Assembly (NCBI GenBank): GCA_030141605.1
Contig: JAQGDQ010000108.1
Coordinates: 312,001 to 376,000 of the forward strand
Direction of reading: 5' to 3'
DNA: 64,000 bases
Origin: Tubiluchus corallicola
Lineage: Eukaryota > Priapulida > Priapulimorpha > Priapulimorphida > Tubiluchidae
The notes beneath the pieces are model-generated. The model saw only the letters and a list, made by a program, of their open reading frames with translations, was not told the origin of the DNA and did no database searches. Both the position numbers and the translations under genes were made by a program. Shown one piece after another: positions 25,001 through 38,400 of this stretch (position 1 is the first letter of the stretch; each line of letters begins with the position of its first letter).

Positions 25001-26378
25001 CACTCGAAATAGAGACGTCCTTGTCTAGAACCTAGATGACACGTTAGCAAGTCTAGCAGCTATTGGGACCACGGGATACTAATTTTTCTGTGCCTCACCA
25101 GAATTACTTCTTTAGATTAGAATCACGTGTCACTCATGACAAAAGCTCCACCGGAGAGCATGGAGACACGTGGTGGTAGTCCAACCAATTCTCTATTCGA
25201 CCATGTGCTATGCAGCTGCCACCTGGAAACGGTTTCCGCCTTGTATACCGTTTTACTAGGCCACGTCGGTATCATATTTAAAATTTAAAACTTATGACAA
25301 TAAAATCCCACATTTTCAAATTTGGGAAACAGTAACTCTTGAAAGAAGCCATTTTGAATCACGTGGTTAACAATGAAAGTAGAACTGTCATTGTGCTACT
25401 AGTACAAAAGAGTTGGTGTTTTTTGAATCCTGTTTATAGCCATTTTGTGGCTAAACGAAACGAAATTTTGGCGCAGTGTACCTGATACATCCAACTTTAT
25501 GGCCAATCGGATGATGTATTGTACACTCCTGTACGACTTACCTATGTTTACACAGCGTTTAAAGGAAAACATGTCGATACCTGCTATATGTGTCCCGACA
25601 TGTGTCCAGAAAAACGGGCCTAGCGTGGCAGCCCTGTAGCGGTGGCAGCTGTGCGGCACATCATTGATAGGGAATTGATAAACAATTATTGATAGACAAT
25701 CACAACTCGGCGCCATCTTGGTAGATGGGGCATCTTGTAGGAGTTAAGATTTATCAAACATAGGCATATTTTGACGATTTTTGGGTCATAACTCAAACGG
25801 GACAAAGAGTCACTCGAAATTATAAGCAAAAGCGGCCCTCTACGCTACACCAAATTTGGTGAAGTAGCTCTGCCTAGTTTTTTAGTTATTTAATAAAGAC
25901 GCGTATCTCGGAAACTGAATCAAAATAACAGCAGATTCTGAATGTCAAATTTTCCTATTTGGACATCCTATTTATTGCCATTTTCTGGCTATAGGAAACT
26001 AGACACGTGATTTTGACGCAGTGCATCAGATTCCACATTTTGTTGCGAATCCAATGATGTATGGCACACCTTTCTCTTTGGTTGTGCAAAAACTTGGTGG
26101 CCATTTTGTTTTCTGCATTTTAACCCTTTCCCCTAACTTTTCGGGCTTGCAACAGCTTGTTTTCTGATTCAGCATAGTCAATTTAATAAGACTAGCTATG
26201 TTATCCCCCTTTTAGCAAAAAAACGCTCATATGGTTCCTCTTTTCTGAAAATGGCCTAGACTATTTGAAACTTTGACTTGTTTGTTGTGCAGTACCGTCC
26301 ATATAATAGTTGTAAGTGGTACTTGTTTGTTATGTGGGATTTACATAGAAGCTGACTCACTAATTGTTCGTGCTGTGT

Positions 26379-26449
<71 letters not shown>

Positions 26450-29400
26450 GAATGCGCACTTTCCAAAAACTGAGAAATTTTAGCAATGGGCCCTCAAAAT
26501 CTGGTGCCCCTAAAAATGTGGCTCCCTAGGCAACAGCATAGTTAGCTTATTTATATATTCGCACCTGACGTCTTCTGAAACAACATTATGTGTGCATATC
26601 TACATTCCTCATGTAAGACAATTTTTAACTACTTGTGAAAATTTGCTAATCTACGTTAATCCACATATGTAATCCAGTTCGTGAGATGTAAAACATACAT
26701 CCAAAAACATGATATTTAAACTCCTATAACATAATTCATAGTTAGATATTATTTAAAATATCTTACTACCCTGATCAATTTTAAACAAGTGAGACTTATC
26801 TTTATTTACTGATGCCTGCAGGAAAAACTAAAATTCTTAATTTAAAATGCGTATTGTTTCAGGTTACAGTGACTGTTTACTTTTTACCAATTCTGGTTTT
26901 ATAATTATATAGGACGACAACTGTGTTACGATGAAAGCTGACGACCCTTACACCTGGTATGTCAACAAATGTGCAGACACATACCCTTTTGTCTGCGAGT
27001 ATGAAGCTAGTAAGTAGCTTTCTATAAATGAACTTTCATAAAACTACCTTTTATAATAGAAACGGACCTGTATATTGCGTCTTCTCATAATAATAACAAG
27101 TGCGATTAGACTATAGTCCAGGGAAAATAAGTTTAAGTGACATTCCACAAAGTTCTGAAACATAACCAGAGCATTTGTTGTACACACTTCACCAAACTAA
27201 GCAGTAGTATTAATTACATTATCTTGTCAGTACGATTAATAACATGTTTTGGGCGATTCATGTAGTGACTTCTTTGGTGCTCACCAAGAAAGCAAAATAG
27301 TAACATTTTGCTAGTTGGTGCAAATATTCTAAATTATTAAGAATTTTCTTTCTCTATTACATGTCTTCCAAGCAGATAAATGCAATGCTAACTGACATGA
27401 CTTTATAGAGAAAGACTTTTGAGACATGCTTTTAAAGTTCCCTTTTTTCTATATTAACATTTAATTGATAACTTACTATTCTACAATATTTTCAGCTGTT
27501 GAGTGTCCAGAGCTCGAACTCATACATGCTACCATAGAATTTGGACACAACACAGACTTTGACAACACAGTAATTGTCACTTGTCACCCAGGTTATACAT
27601 ACGAAGGCAGTTCTTACCACCTTATCTCATGTCAGGCTGATGGAAACTGGTCCCCAGAAAATTATGACTGTATTGGTAAAAAAGACTTAATCAATTATTG
27701 ATTTGTAATAACTAAATTATATGAAGCAACTGAGGTTTGTAGCTCAGCACTTTTTAGCCTTAAACAAGTAAATTACTGTTCATATCTCCCATTTTTACTG
27801 TGCCATATTTACAAAAATTGTTTTTGCTTCGAAAAGCAAAGCTGCAAAGGCAACAAAACAGTGGAAATCTTATAAGGCAAGAATGTAGATTACTTATAAA
27901 AAGTTAAAAAAATCAATTGAAATTTTGTACTGTCTTCATACTGTCTTAAAGCACACAGAAGTCGTATTAGCAGCAATGCTGTAAAACTTAGAAATTTATT
28001 CTCTCATGATGACTGGCTGGTGCAGCTATTTTGATGTTAAGCTGTATAAAACAAGTTTAGATAACATTCTACAAAGTTCGGAAGCATTACCAGAGCATTT
28101 GTCAAGTATACTTCATTAAATTAAACAGTACTGTTAATTACATTGTCTTGTAAGTACGTTTTATAACATGTTTTGGGAAAGTTATATGCAGTGACTTTTT
28201 AGTACACACTGAGAAAGTGAATAAATGACATTTTACCAGTACGTACAAACATTTTATATTATTAAGAAGTGATATAACTTCGTAAAGAAAGAACTTTGAG
28301 GCATACTTTTAAAATGTCTTTTCTGCCACATGATTTGATAACTTACTATTTTACAATATTTTCAGCTGTTGAGTGTCCAGAGCTCGAGCTCACACATGCT
28401 ACCACAGAATTTGGACACAACACAGACTTTGCCAACACAGTAGTTGTCACTTGTCACCCAGGTTATACATACGAAGGCAGTTCTTACCACATTATCTCAT
28501 GTCAGGCTGATGGAAACTGGACACTAGAAAATTATGACTGTACTGGTAAAAAAGACTTAATCAATAATTGGTTTGTATTAACTAAAGTATATGAAACAAC
28601 TGAGGTTTGTAGCTCAGCACTTAATAGCCTTAAACAAGTAAATTACGTTTACATTTCACATTTTTACTGTACCTTACATAAAAAAATTGTTTATGCTTTG
28701 AAAAGCAAAGCTGCAAAGGCAACAAAGACAGTGGAAAACTTATAGGGCAAGAATGTAGATTACTTTTAAAAAGCTAAAAAATCAATTGACATTTCTACTT
28801 ACCTTCATACTGTCTTATTGCACATGGAGCTCGTATTAACAGCAATGCTGTGAAACTTGAAAATTTATTCTCTCGTGATGACTGGCTGGTGCAGCTAATT
28901 TGTTGGTAAGCCATATAAAACAAATTTAAATAACATGTCTACAAAGTTCGGAAGCATTACCAGAGCATTTGTCATGCGTACTTCGTTAAACTACGCAGTA
29001 CTGTTAATCACATTATCTTGCCAGTACTATTTATTATAAGTTTTGGGAGAGTTATATGCGGTGACTTTTTGGCACACACTGAGAAAGTGAAAAAGTAACA
29101 TTTTACCAGTATGTGCAAACATTTTAAATTTTTAAGAATGTTATTTTTCAGTTACGTATGCCTTTCAAACTAATAAAAATAATGCTAACTGATATAACTT
29201 TGTAAAAAAAGAATTTTGAGATATACTTTTGCATTGTCTTTTCTTCCACATGATTTGATAAGTTACTATTCTATGATATTTTCAGCTGTTGAGTGTCCAG
29301 AGCTCGCGCTCACACATGCTACTACAGAAGGTGGATACAACAGAGAGTTTAACAACACAGTATTTGTCACTTGTCAGGAAGGTTACACATATGAAGGAAG

Positions 29401-32400
29401 TCCTGGCCATTCTATTTCATGTCAGATTGATGGAAACTGGACACCAGAAAATTATGACTGTACTGGTAAATAAGGCTTAGTCAATTATTGGTTTGTATTA
29501 ACTAAATTCTATAAAGCAACTGAGGTTTGTAGCTCAGCACTTAATAGCCTTAAACAAGTAAATTACTGTTTATATCTCACATCTTTACTGTACCATATTT
29601 ATAAAAATTGTTTATGCTTTGAAAAGCAAATCTGCAAAGGCAACAAAGACTGTGGAATACTTATAGGGCAAGAATGTAGATTACTTATAAAAAGCTAAAA
29701 AATCAATCGACATTTGTACTCTCTTACTGCACATGGAACTCGTATTAGCAGCAATGCTGTAAAACTTGAAAATTTATTCTCTCATGATGACTGGCTGGTG
29801 CAGCTATTTTAATGCTAAGCTATGTAAAACAAGTTTAAATAACATTCTACAAAGTTCGGAAGCATTACCAAAGCATTTGTCATGCGTCCTTCGTTAAATT
29901 AAGCAGTACTGTTAATCACATTATTTTGCCAGCACTATTTATTACAAGTTTTGGGAGAGTTATATGCGGTGCCTTTTTAGTACACACTGAGAAAGTGAAA
30001 AAGTAACATTTTACAGTACGTGCAAACATTTTAAATTTTTAAGAATGTTCTTTTTCAGCTACTTATGCTTTCCAAACTAATAGAAATAATGCTAACTGAT
30101 ATAATTTTGTAAAAAAAGAATTTTGAGATATACTTTTACATTGTCTTTTCTTCCACATGATTGGATAAGTTACTATTCTATGATATTTTCAGCTGTTGAG
30201 TGTCCAGAGCTCGCGCTCACACATGCTACTACAGAACCTGGATACAACAGAGAGTTTAACAACACAGTATTTGTCACTTGTCAGGAGGGTTATACATATG
30301 AAGGAAGTCCTGGCCATTCTATTTCATGTCAGATTGATGGAAACTGGACACCAGAAAATTATGACTGTACTGGTAAATAAGGCTTAGTCAATTATTGGTT
30401 TGTATTAACTAAAGAATATGAAGCAACTGAGGTTTGTAGCTCAGCACTTAATAGCCTTAAACAAGTAAATTACTGTTTATATCTCACATGTTTACTGTAC
30501 CATATTTATAAAAATTGTTTATGCTTTGAAAAGCAAATCTGCAAAGGCAACAAAGACTGTGGAATACTTATAGGGCAAGAATGTAATTTACTTATAAAAA
30601 GCTAAAAATTCAATAGACATTTGTACTTACCTTCATACTGTCTTATTGCACATGGAACTCGTATTAGCAGCAATGTTGTAAATCTTGAAAATTTATTCTC
30701 TCATGATGACTGACTGGTGCAGCTATTTTGATGTTAAGCTATATAAAACAAGTTTAAATAACATTCTACAAAGTTCGGAAGCATTACCAAAGCATTTGTC
30801 ATGCGTCCTTCGTTAAATTAAGCAGTACTGTTAATCACATTATTTTGACAGCACTATTTATTACAAGTTTTGGGAGAGTTATATGCGGTGCCTTTTTAGT
30901 ACACACTGAGAAAGTGAAAAAGTAACATTTTACCAGTACGTGCAAACATTTTAAATTTTTAAGAATGTTCTTTTTCAGCTACGTATGCTTTCCAAACTAA
31001 TAGAAATAATGCTAACTGATATAACTTTGTAAAAAAAGAATTTTGAGATACACTTTTACATTGTCTTTTCTTCCACATGATTGGATAAGTTACTATTCTA
31101 TGATATTTTCAGCCGTTGAGTGTCCAGAGCTCGCGCTCACACATGCTACTACAGAACCTGGATACAACAGAGAGTTTAACAACACAGTATTTGTCACTTG
31201 TCAGGAGGGTTATACATATGAAGGAAGTCCTGGCCATTCTATTTCATGTCAGATTGATGGAAACTGGACACCAGAAAATTATGACTGTACTGGTAAATAA
31301 GGCTTAGTCAATTATTGGTTTGTATTAACTAAAGAATATGAAGCAACTGAGGTTTGTAGCCCAGCACTTAATAGCCTTAAACAAGTAAATTGCTGTTTAT
31401 ATCTCACATTTTTACTGTACCATATTTATAAAAATTGTTTGTGCTTTGAAAAGCAAATCTGCAAAGGCAACAAAGACAGTGGAAAACTTATAGGGCAAGA
31501 ATGTAGATTACTTATAAAAAGCTAAAAAATCAATCGACATTTGTACTTACCTTCATACTGTCTTATTGCACATGAAACTCGTATTAGCAGCAATGCTGTA
31601 AAACTTGAAAATTTATTCTCTCATGATGACTGGCTGGTGCAGCTAATTTGTTGGTAAGCCATACAAAACAGTTTAAATAACATTCTACAAAGTTCGGAAG
31701 CATAACCAGAGCATTTGTCATGCGTACTTCGTTAAATTAAGCAGTACCGTTAATCACATTATTTTGCCAGCACTATTTATTACAAGTTTTGGGAGAGTTA
31801 TATGCGGTGACTTTTTAGTACACACTGAGAAAGTGAAAAAGTAACATTTTATCAGTATGTGCAAACATTTTAAATTTTTAAGAATGTTATTTTTCAGTTA
31901 CGTATGCTTTCCAAACTAATAAAAATAATGCTAACTGATATAACTTTGTAAAAAAAGAATTTTGAGTTATACTTTTAAATTGTTTTTTCTTCCACATAAT
32001 TTCATAAGTTACTATTCTATGATATTTTCAGCTGTTGAGTGTCCAGAGCTCGTGCTCACACGTGCTACTACAGAACCTGGATACAACAGCGAGTTTAACA
32101 ACACAGTATTTGTCACTTGTCAGGAGGGTTATACATATGAAGGAAGTCCTGGCCATTCGATTTCATGTCAGATTGATGGAAACTGGACACCAGAAAATTA
32201 TGACTGTACTGGTAAATAAGGCTTAGTCAATTATTGGTTTGTATTAACTAAATTCTATGAAGCAACTGAGGTTTGTAGCTCAGCACTTAATAGCCTTAAA
32301 CAAGTAGATTGCTGTTTATATCTCGCATTTTTACTGTACCATATTTATAAAAATTGTTTATGCTTTGAAAAGCAAAGCTGCAAAAGCAACAAAGACTGTT

Positions 32401-35400
32401 GAAAACTTATAGGGCAAGAATGTAATTTACTTATAAAAAGCTAAAAATTCAATAGACATTTGTACTTATCTTCATACTGTCTGATTGCACATGGAACTCG
32501 TATTAGCAGCAATGCTGTAAAACTTTAAAATTTATTCTCTCACGATGACTGGCTGGTGCAGCTAATTTGTTGGTAAGCCATACAAAAAAGTTTAAATAAC
32601 ATTCTACAAAGTTCGGAAGCATAACCAGAGCATTTGTCATGCGTACTTCGTTAAATTAAGCAGTACTGTTAATCACATTATTTTGCCAGCACTATTTATT
32701 ACAAGTTTTGGGAGAGTTATATGCGGTGACTTTTTCGTACACACTGAGAAAGTGAAAAAGTAACATTTTACCAGTACGTGCAAACATTTTAAATTTTTAA
32801 GAATGTTCTTTTTCAGCTACGTATGCTTTCCAAACTAATAGAAATAATGCTAACTGATATAATTTTGTAAAAAAAGAATTTTGAGATATACTTTTAAATT
32901 GTCTTTTCTTCCACATGATTTGATAAGTTACTATTCTATGATATTTTCAGCTGTTGAGTGTCCAGAGCTCATGCTCACACATGCTACTACAGAACCTGGA
33001 TACAACAGAGAGTTTAACAACACAGTAGTTGTCACTTGTCAGGAAGGTTACACATATGAAGGTAGTCCTGGCCATTCTATTTCATGTCAGATTGATGGAA
33101 ACTGGACACCAGAAAATTATGACTGTACTGGTAAATAGGGCTTAGTCAATTATTGGTTTGTATTAACTAAAGAATATGAAGCAACTGAGGTTTGTAGCCC
33201 AGCACTTAATAGCCTTAAACAAGTAAATTACTGTTTATATCTCACATTTTTACTGTACCATATTTATAAAAATTGTTTATGCTTTGAAAAGCAAATCTGC
33301 AAAGGCAACAAAGACTGTGGAATACTTATAGGGCAAGAATGTAGATTACTTATAAAAAGCTAAAAAATCAATCCACATTTGTACTTACCTTCATACTGTC
33401 TTATTGCACATGGAACTCGTATTAGCAGCAATGTTGTAAATCTTGAAAATTTATTCTCTCATGATGACTGACTGGTGCAGCTATTTTGATGTTAAGCTAT
33501 ATAAAACAAGTTTAAATAACATTCTACAAAGTTCGGAAGCATTACCAGAGCATTTGTCATGCGTCCTTCATTAAATTAAGCAGTACTGTTAATCACATTA
33601 TCTTGCCAGTACTATTTATTACGAGTTTTGGGAGAGTTATATGCGATGACTTTTTCGTACACACTGAGAAAGTGAAAAAGTAACATTTTACCAGTACGTG
33701 CAAACATTTTAAATTTTTAAGAATGTTCTTTTTCAGCTATGTATGCTTTCCAAACTAATAAAAATAATGCTAACTGATATAACTTTGTAAAAAAAGAATT
33801 TTGAAATATACTTTTACATTGTCTTTTCTTCCACATGATTGGATAAGTTACTGTTCTATGATATTTTCAGCCATTGAGTGTCCAGAGCTCGCGCTCACAC
33901 ATGCTACTACAGAACCTGGATACAACAGAGAGTTTAACAACACAGTAGTTGTCACTTGTCAGGAAGGTTACACATATGAAGGTAGTCCTGGCCATTCTAT
34001 TTCATGTCAGATTGATGGAAACTGGACACCAGAAAATTATGACTGTACTGGTAAAAAAGGCTTAGTCAATTATTGGTTTGTATTAACTAAATTCTATGAA
34101 GCAACTGAGGTTTGTAGCCCAGCACTTAATAGCCTTAAACAAGTAAATTGCTGTTTATATCTCACATTTTTACTGTACCATATTTATAAAAATTGTTTAT
34201 GCTTTGAAAAGCAAAGCTGCAAAAGCAACAAAGACTGTGGAAAACTTATAGGGCAAGAATGTAATTTACTTATAAAAAGCTAAAAATTCAATAGACATTT
34301 GTACTTACCTTCATACTGTCTTATTGCACATGGAACTCGTATTAGCAGCAATGCTGCAAAACTCGAAAATTTATTCTCTCATGATGACTGGCTGGTGCAG
34401 CTAATTTGTTGGTAAGCCATACAAAACAGTTTAAATAACATTCTACAAAGTTCGGAAGCATAACCAGAGCATTTGTCATGCGTACTTCGTTAAATTAAGC
34501 AGTACTGTTAATCACATTATTTTGCCAGCACTATTTATTACAAGTTTTGGGAGAGTTATATGCGGTGACTTTTTACTACACACTGAGAAAGTGAAAAAGT
34601 AACATTTTATCAGTATGTGCAAACATTTTTAATTTTTAAGCATGTTATTTTTCAGTTACGTATGCTTTCCGAACTAATAAAAATAATGCTAACTGATATA
34701 ACTTTGTAAAAAAAGAATTTTGAGTTATACTTTTAAATTGTTTTTTCTTCCACATGACTTCATAAGTTACTATTCTATGATATTTTCAGCTGTTGAGTGT
34801 CCAGAGCCCGCACTCACACATGCTACTACAGAACCTGGATACAACAGAGAGTTTAACAACACAGTATTTGTCAGTTGTCAGGAGGGTTATACATATGAAG
34901 GAAGTCCTGGCCATTCTATTTCATGTCAGATTGATGGAAACTGGACACCAGAAAATTATGACTGTACTGGTAAATAAGGCTTAGTCAATTATTGGTTTGT
35001 ATTAACTAAATTCTATGAAGCAACTGAGGTTTGTAGCTCAGCACTTAATAGCCTGAAACAAGTAGATTGCTGTTTACATCTCACATTTTTACTGTACCAT
35101 ATTTATAAAAATTGTTTATGCTTTGAAAAGCAAATCTGCAAAGGCAACAAAGACTGTGGAAAACTTATAGGGCAAGAATGTAATTTATTTATAAAAAGCT
35201 AAAACTTCAATAGACATTTGTACTTACCTTCATACTGTCTTATTGCACATGGAACTCGTATTAGCAGCAATGTTGTAAATCTTGAAAATTTATTCTCTCA
35301 TGATGACTGACTGGTGCAGCTATTTTGATGTTAAGCTATATAAAACAAGTTTAAATAACATTCTACAAAGTTCGGAAGCATTACCAGAGCATTTGTCATG

Positions 35401-38400
35401 CGTCCTTCATTAAATTAAGCAGTACTGTTAATCACATTATCTTGCCAGTACTATTTATTACGAGTTTTGGGAGAGTTATATGCGATGACTTTTTCGTACA
35501 CACTGAGAAAGTGAAAAAGTAACATTTTACCAGTACGTGCAAACATTTTAAATTTTTAAGAATGTTCTTTTTCAGCTATGTATGCTTTCCAAACTAATAA
35601 AAATAATGCTAACTGATATAACTTTGTAAAAAAAGAATTTTGAAATATACTTTTACATTGTCTTTTCTTCCACATGATTGGATAAGTTACTGTTCTATGA
35701 TATTTTCAGCCATTGAGTGTCCAGAGCTCGCGCTCACACATGCTACTACAGAACCTGGATACAACAGAGAGTTTAACAACACAGTATTTGTCACTTGTCA
35801 GGAGGGTTATACATATGAAGGAAGTCCTGGCCATTCTATTTCATGTCAGATTGATGGAAACTGGACACCAGAAAATTATGACTGTACTGGTAAATAAGGC
35901 TTAGTCAATTATTGGTTTGTATTAACTAAATTCTATGAAGCAACTGAGGTTTGTAGCTCAGCACTTAATAGCCTGAAACAAGTAGATTGCTGTTTACATC
36001 TCACATTTTTACTGTACCATATTTATAAAAATTGTTTATGCTTTGAAAAGCAAATCTGCAAAGGCAACAAAGACTGTGGAAAACTTATAGGGCAAGAATG
36101 TAATTTATTTATAAAAAGCTAAAACTTCAATAGACATTTGTACTTACCTTCATACTGTCTTATTGCACATGGAACTCGTATTAGCAGCAATGTTGTAAAT
36201 CTTGAAAATTTATTCTCTCATGATGACTGACTGGTGCAGCTATTTTGATGTTAAGCTATATAAAACAAGTTTAAATAACATTCTACAAAGTTCGGAAGCA
36301 TTACCAGAGCATTTGTCATGCGTCCTTCATTAAATTAAGCAGTACTGTTAATCACATTATCTTGCCAGTACTATTTATTACGAGTTTTGGGAGAGTTATA
36401 TGCGATGACTTTTTCGTACACACTGAGAAAGTGAAAAAGTAACATTTTACCAGTACGTGCAAACATTTTAAATTTTTAAGAATGTTCTTTTTCAGCTATG
36501 TATGCTTTCCAAACTAATAAAAATAATGCTAACTGATATAACTTTGTAAAAAAAAGAATTTTGAAATATACTTTTACATTGTCTTTTCTTCCACATGATT
36601 GGATAAGTTACTGTTCTATGATATTTTCAGCCGTTGAGTGTCCAGAGCTCGCGCTCACACATGCTACTACAGAACCTGGATACAACAGAGAGTTTAACAA
36701 CACAGTATTTGTCACTTGTCAGGAGGGTTATACATATGAAGGAAGTCCTGGCCATTCTATTTCATGTCAGATTGATGGAAACTGGACACCAGAAAATTAT
36801 GACTGTACTGGTAAATAAGGCTTAGTCAATTATTGGTTTGTATTAACTAAATTCTATGAAGCAACTGAGGTTTGTAGCTCAGCACTTAATAGCCTTAAAC
36901 AAGTAGATTGCTGTTTATATCTCGCATTTTTGCTGTACCATATTTATAAAAATTGTTTATGCTTTGAAAAGCAAAGCTGCAAAAGCAACAAAGACTGTGG
37001 AAAACTTATAGGGCAAGAATGTAATTTACTTATAAAAAGCTAAAAATTCAATAGACATTTGTACTTACCTTCATACTGTCTGGTTGCACATGGAACTCCT
37101 ATTAGCAGCAATGCTGTAAAACTTGAAAATTTATTCTCTCATGATGACTGGCTGGTGCAGCTATTTTGATGTTAAGCTATGTAAAACAAGTTTAAATAAC
37201 ATTCTACAAAGTTCGGAAGCATTACCAGAGCATTTGTCATGCGTACTTCGTTAAACTACGCAGTACTGTTAATCACATTATCTTGCCAGTACTATTTATT
37301 ACGAGTTTTGGGAGAGTTATATGCGATGACTTTTTCGCACACACTGAGAAAGTGAAAAAGTAACATTTTACCAGTACGTGCAAACATTTTAAATTTTTAA
37401 GAATGTTCTTTTTCAGCTATGTATGCTTTCCAAACTAATAAAAATAATGCTAACTGATATAATTTTGTAAAAAAAGAATTTTGAGATATACTTTTACATT
37501 GTCTTTTCTTCCACATGATTTGATAAGTTACTATTCTATGATATTTTCAGCTGTTGAGTGTCCAGAGCTTGCGCTCACACATGCTACTACAGAACCTGGA
37601 TACAACAGAGAGTTTAACAACACAGTATTTGTCACTTGTCAGGAGGGTTATACATATGAAGGAAGTCCTGGCCATTCTATTTCATGTCAGATTGATGGAA
37701 ACTGGACACCAGAAAATTATGACTGTACTGGTAAATAAGGCTTAGTCAATTATTGGTTTGTATTAACTAAATTCTATGAAGCAACTGAGGTTTGTAGCCC
37801 AGCACTTAATAGCCTTAAACAAGTAAATTGCTGTTTATATCTCACATTTTTACTGTACCATATTTATAAAAATTGTTTATGCTTTGAAAAGCAAATCTGC
37901 AAAAGCAACAAAGACTGCTGAAAACTTATAGGGCAAGAATGTAATTTACTTATAAAAAGCTAAAAATTCAATAGACATTTGTACTTACCTTCATACTGTC
38001 TTATTGCACATGGAACTCGTATTAGCAGCAGTGTTGTAAATCTTGAAAATTTATTCTCTCATGATGACTGGCTGGTGCAGCTATTTTGATGTTAAGCTAT
38101 ATAAAACAAGTTTAAATAACATTCTACAAAGTTCGGAAGCATTACCAGAGCATTTGTCATGCGTCCTTCATTAAATTAAGCAGTACTGTTAATCACATTA
38201 TCTTGCCAGTACTATTTATTATGAGTTTTGGGAGAGTTATATGCGATGACTTTTTCGTACACACTGAGAAAGTGAAAAAGTAACATTTTACCAGTACGTG
38301 CAAACATTTTAAATTTTTAAGAATGTTCTTTTTCAGCTATGTATGCTTTCCAAACTAATAAAAATAATGCTAACTGATATAACTTTGTAAAAAAAGAATT

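Noticed and set aside
33801-34283. 160-codon ORF across sushi exon 8 and its introns
   Set aside because: Only 33871-34050 is exon; the extension exists because this donor lacks the in-frame stop found in other copies.
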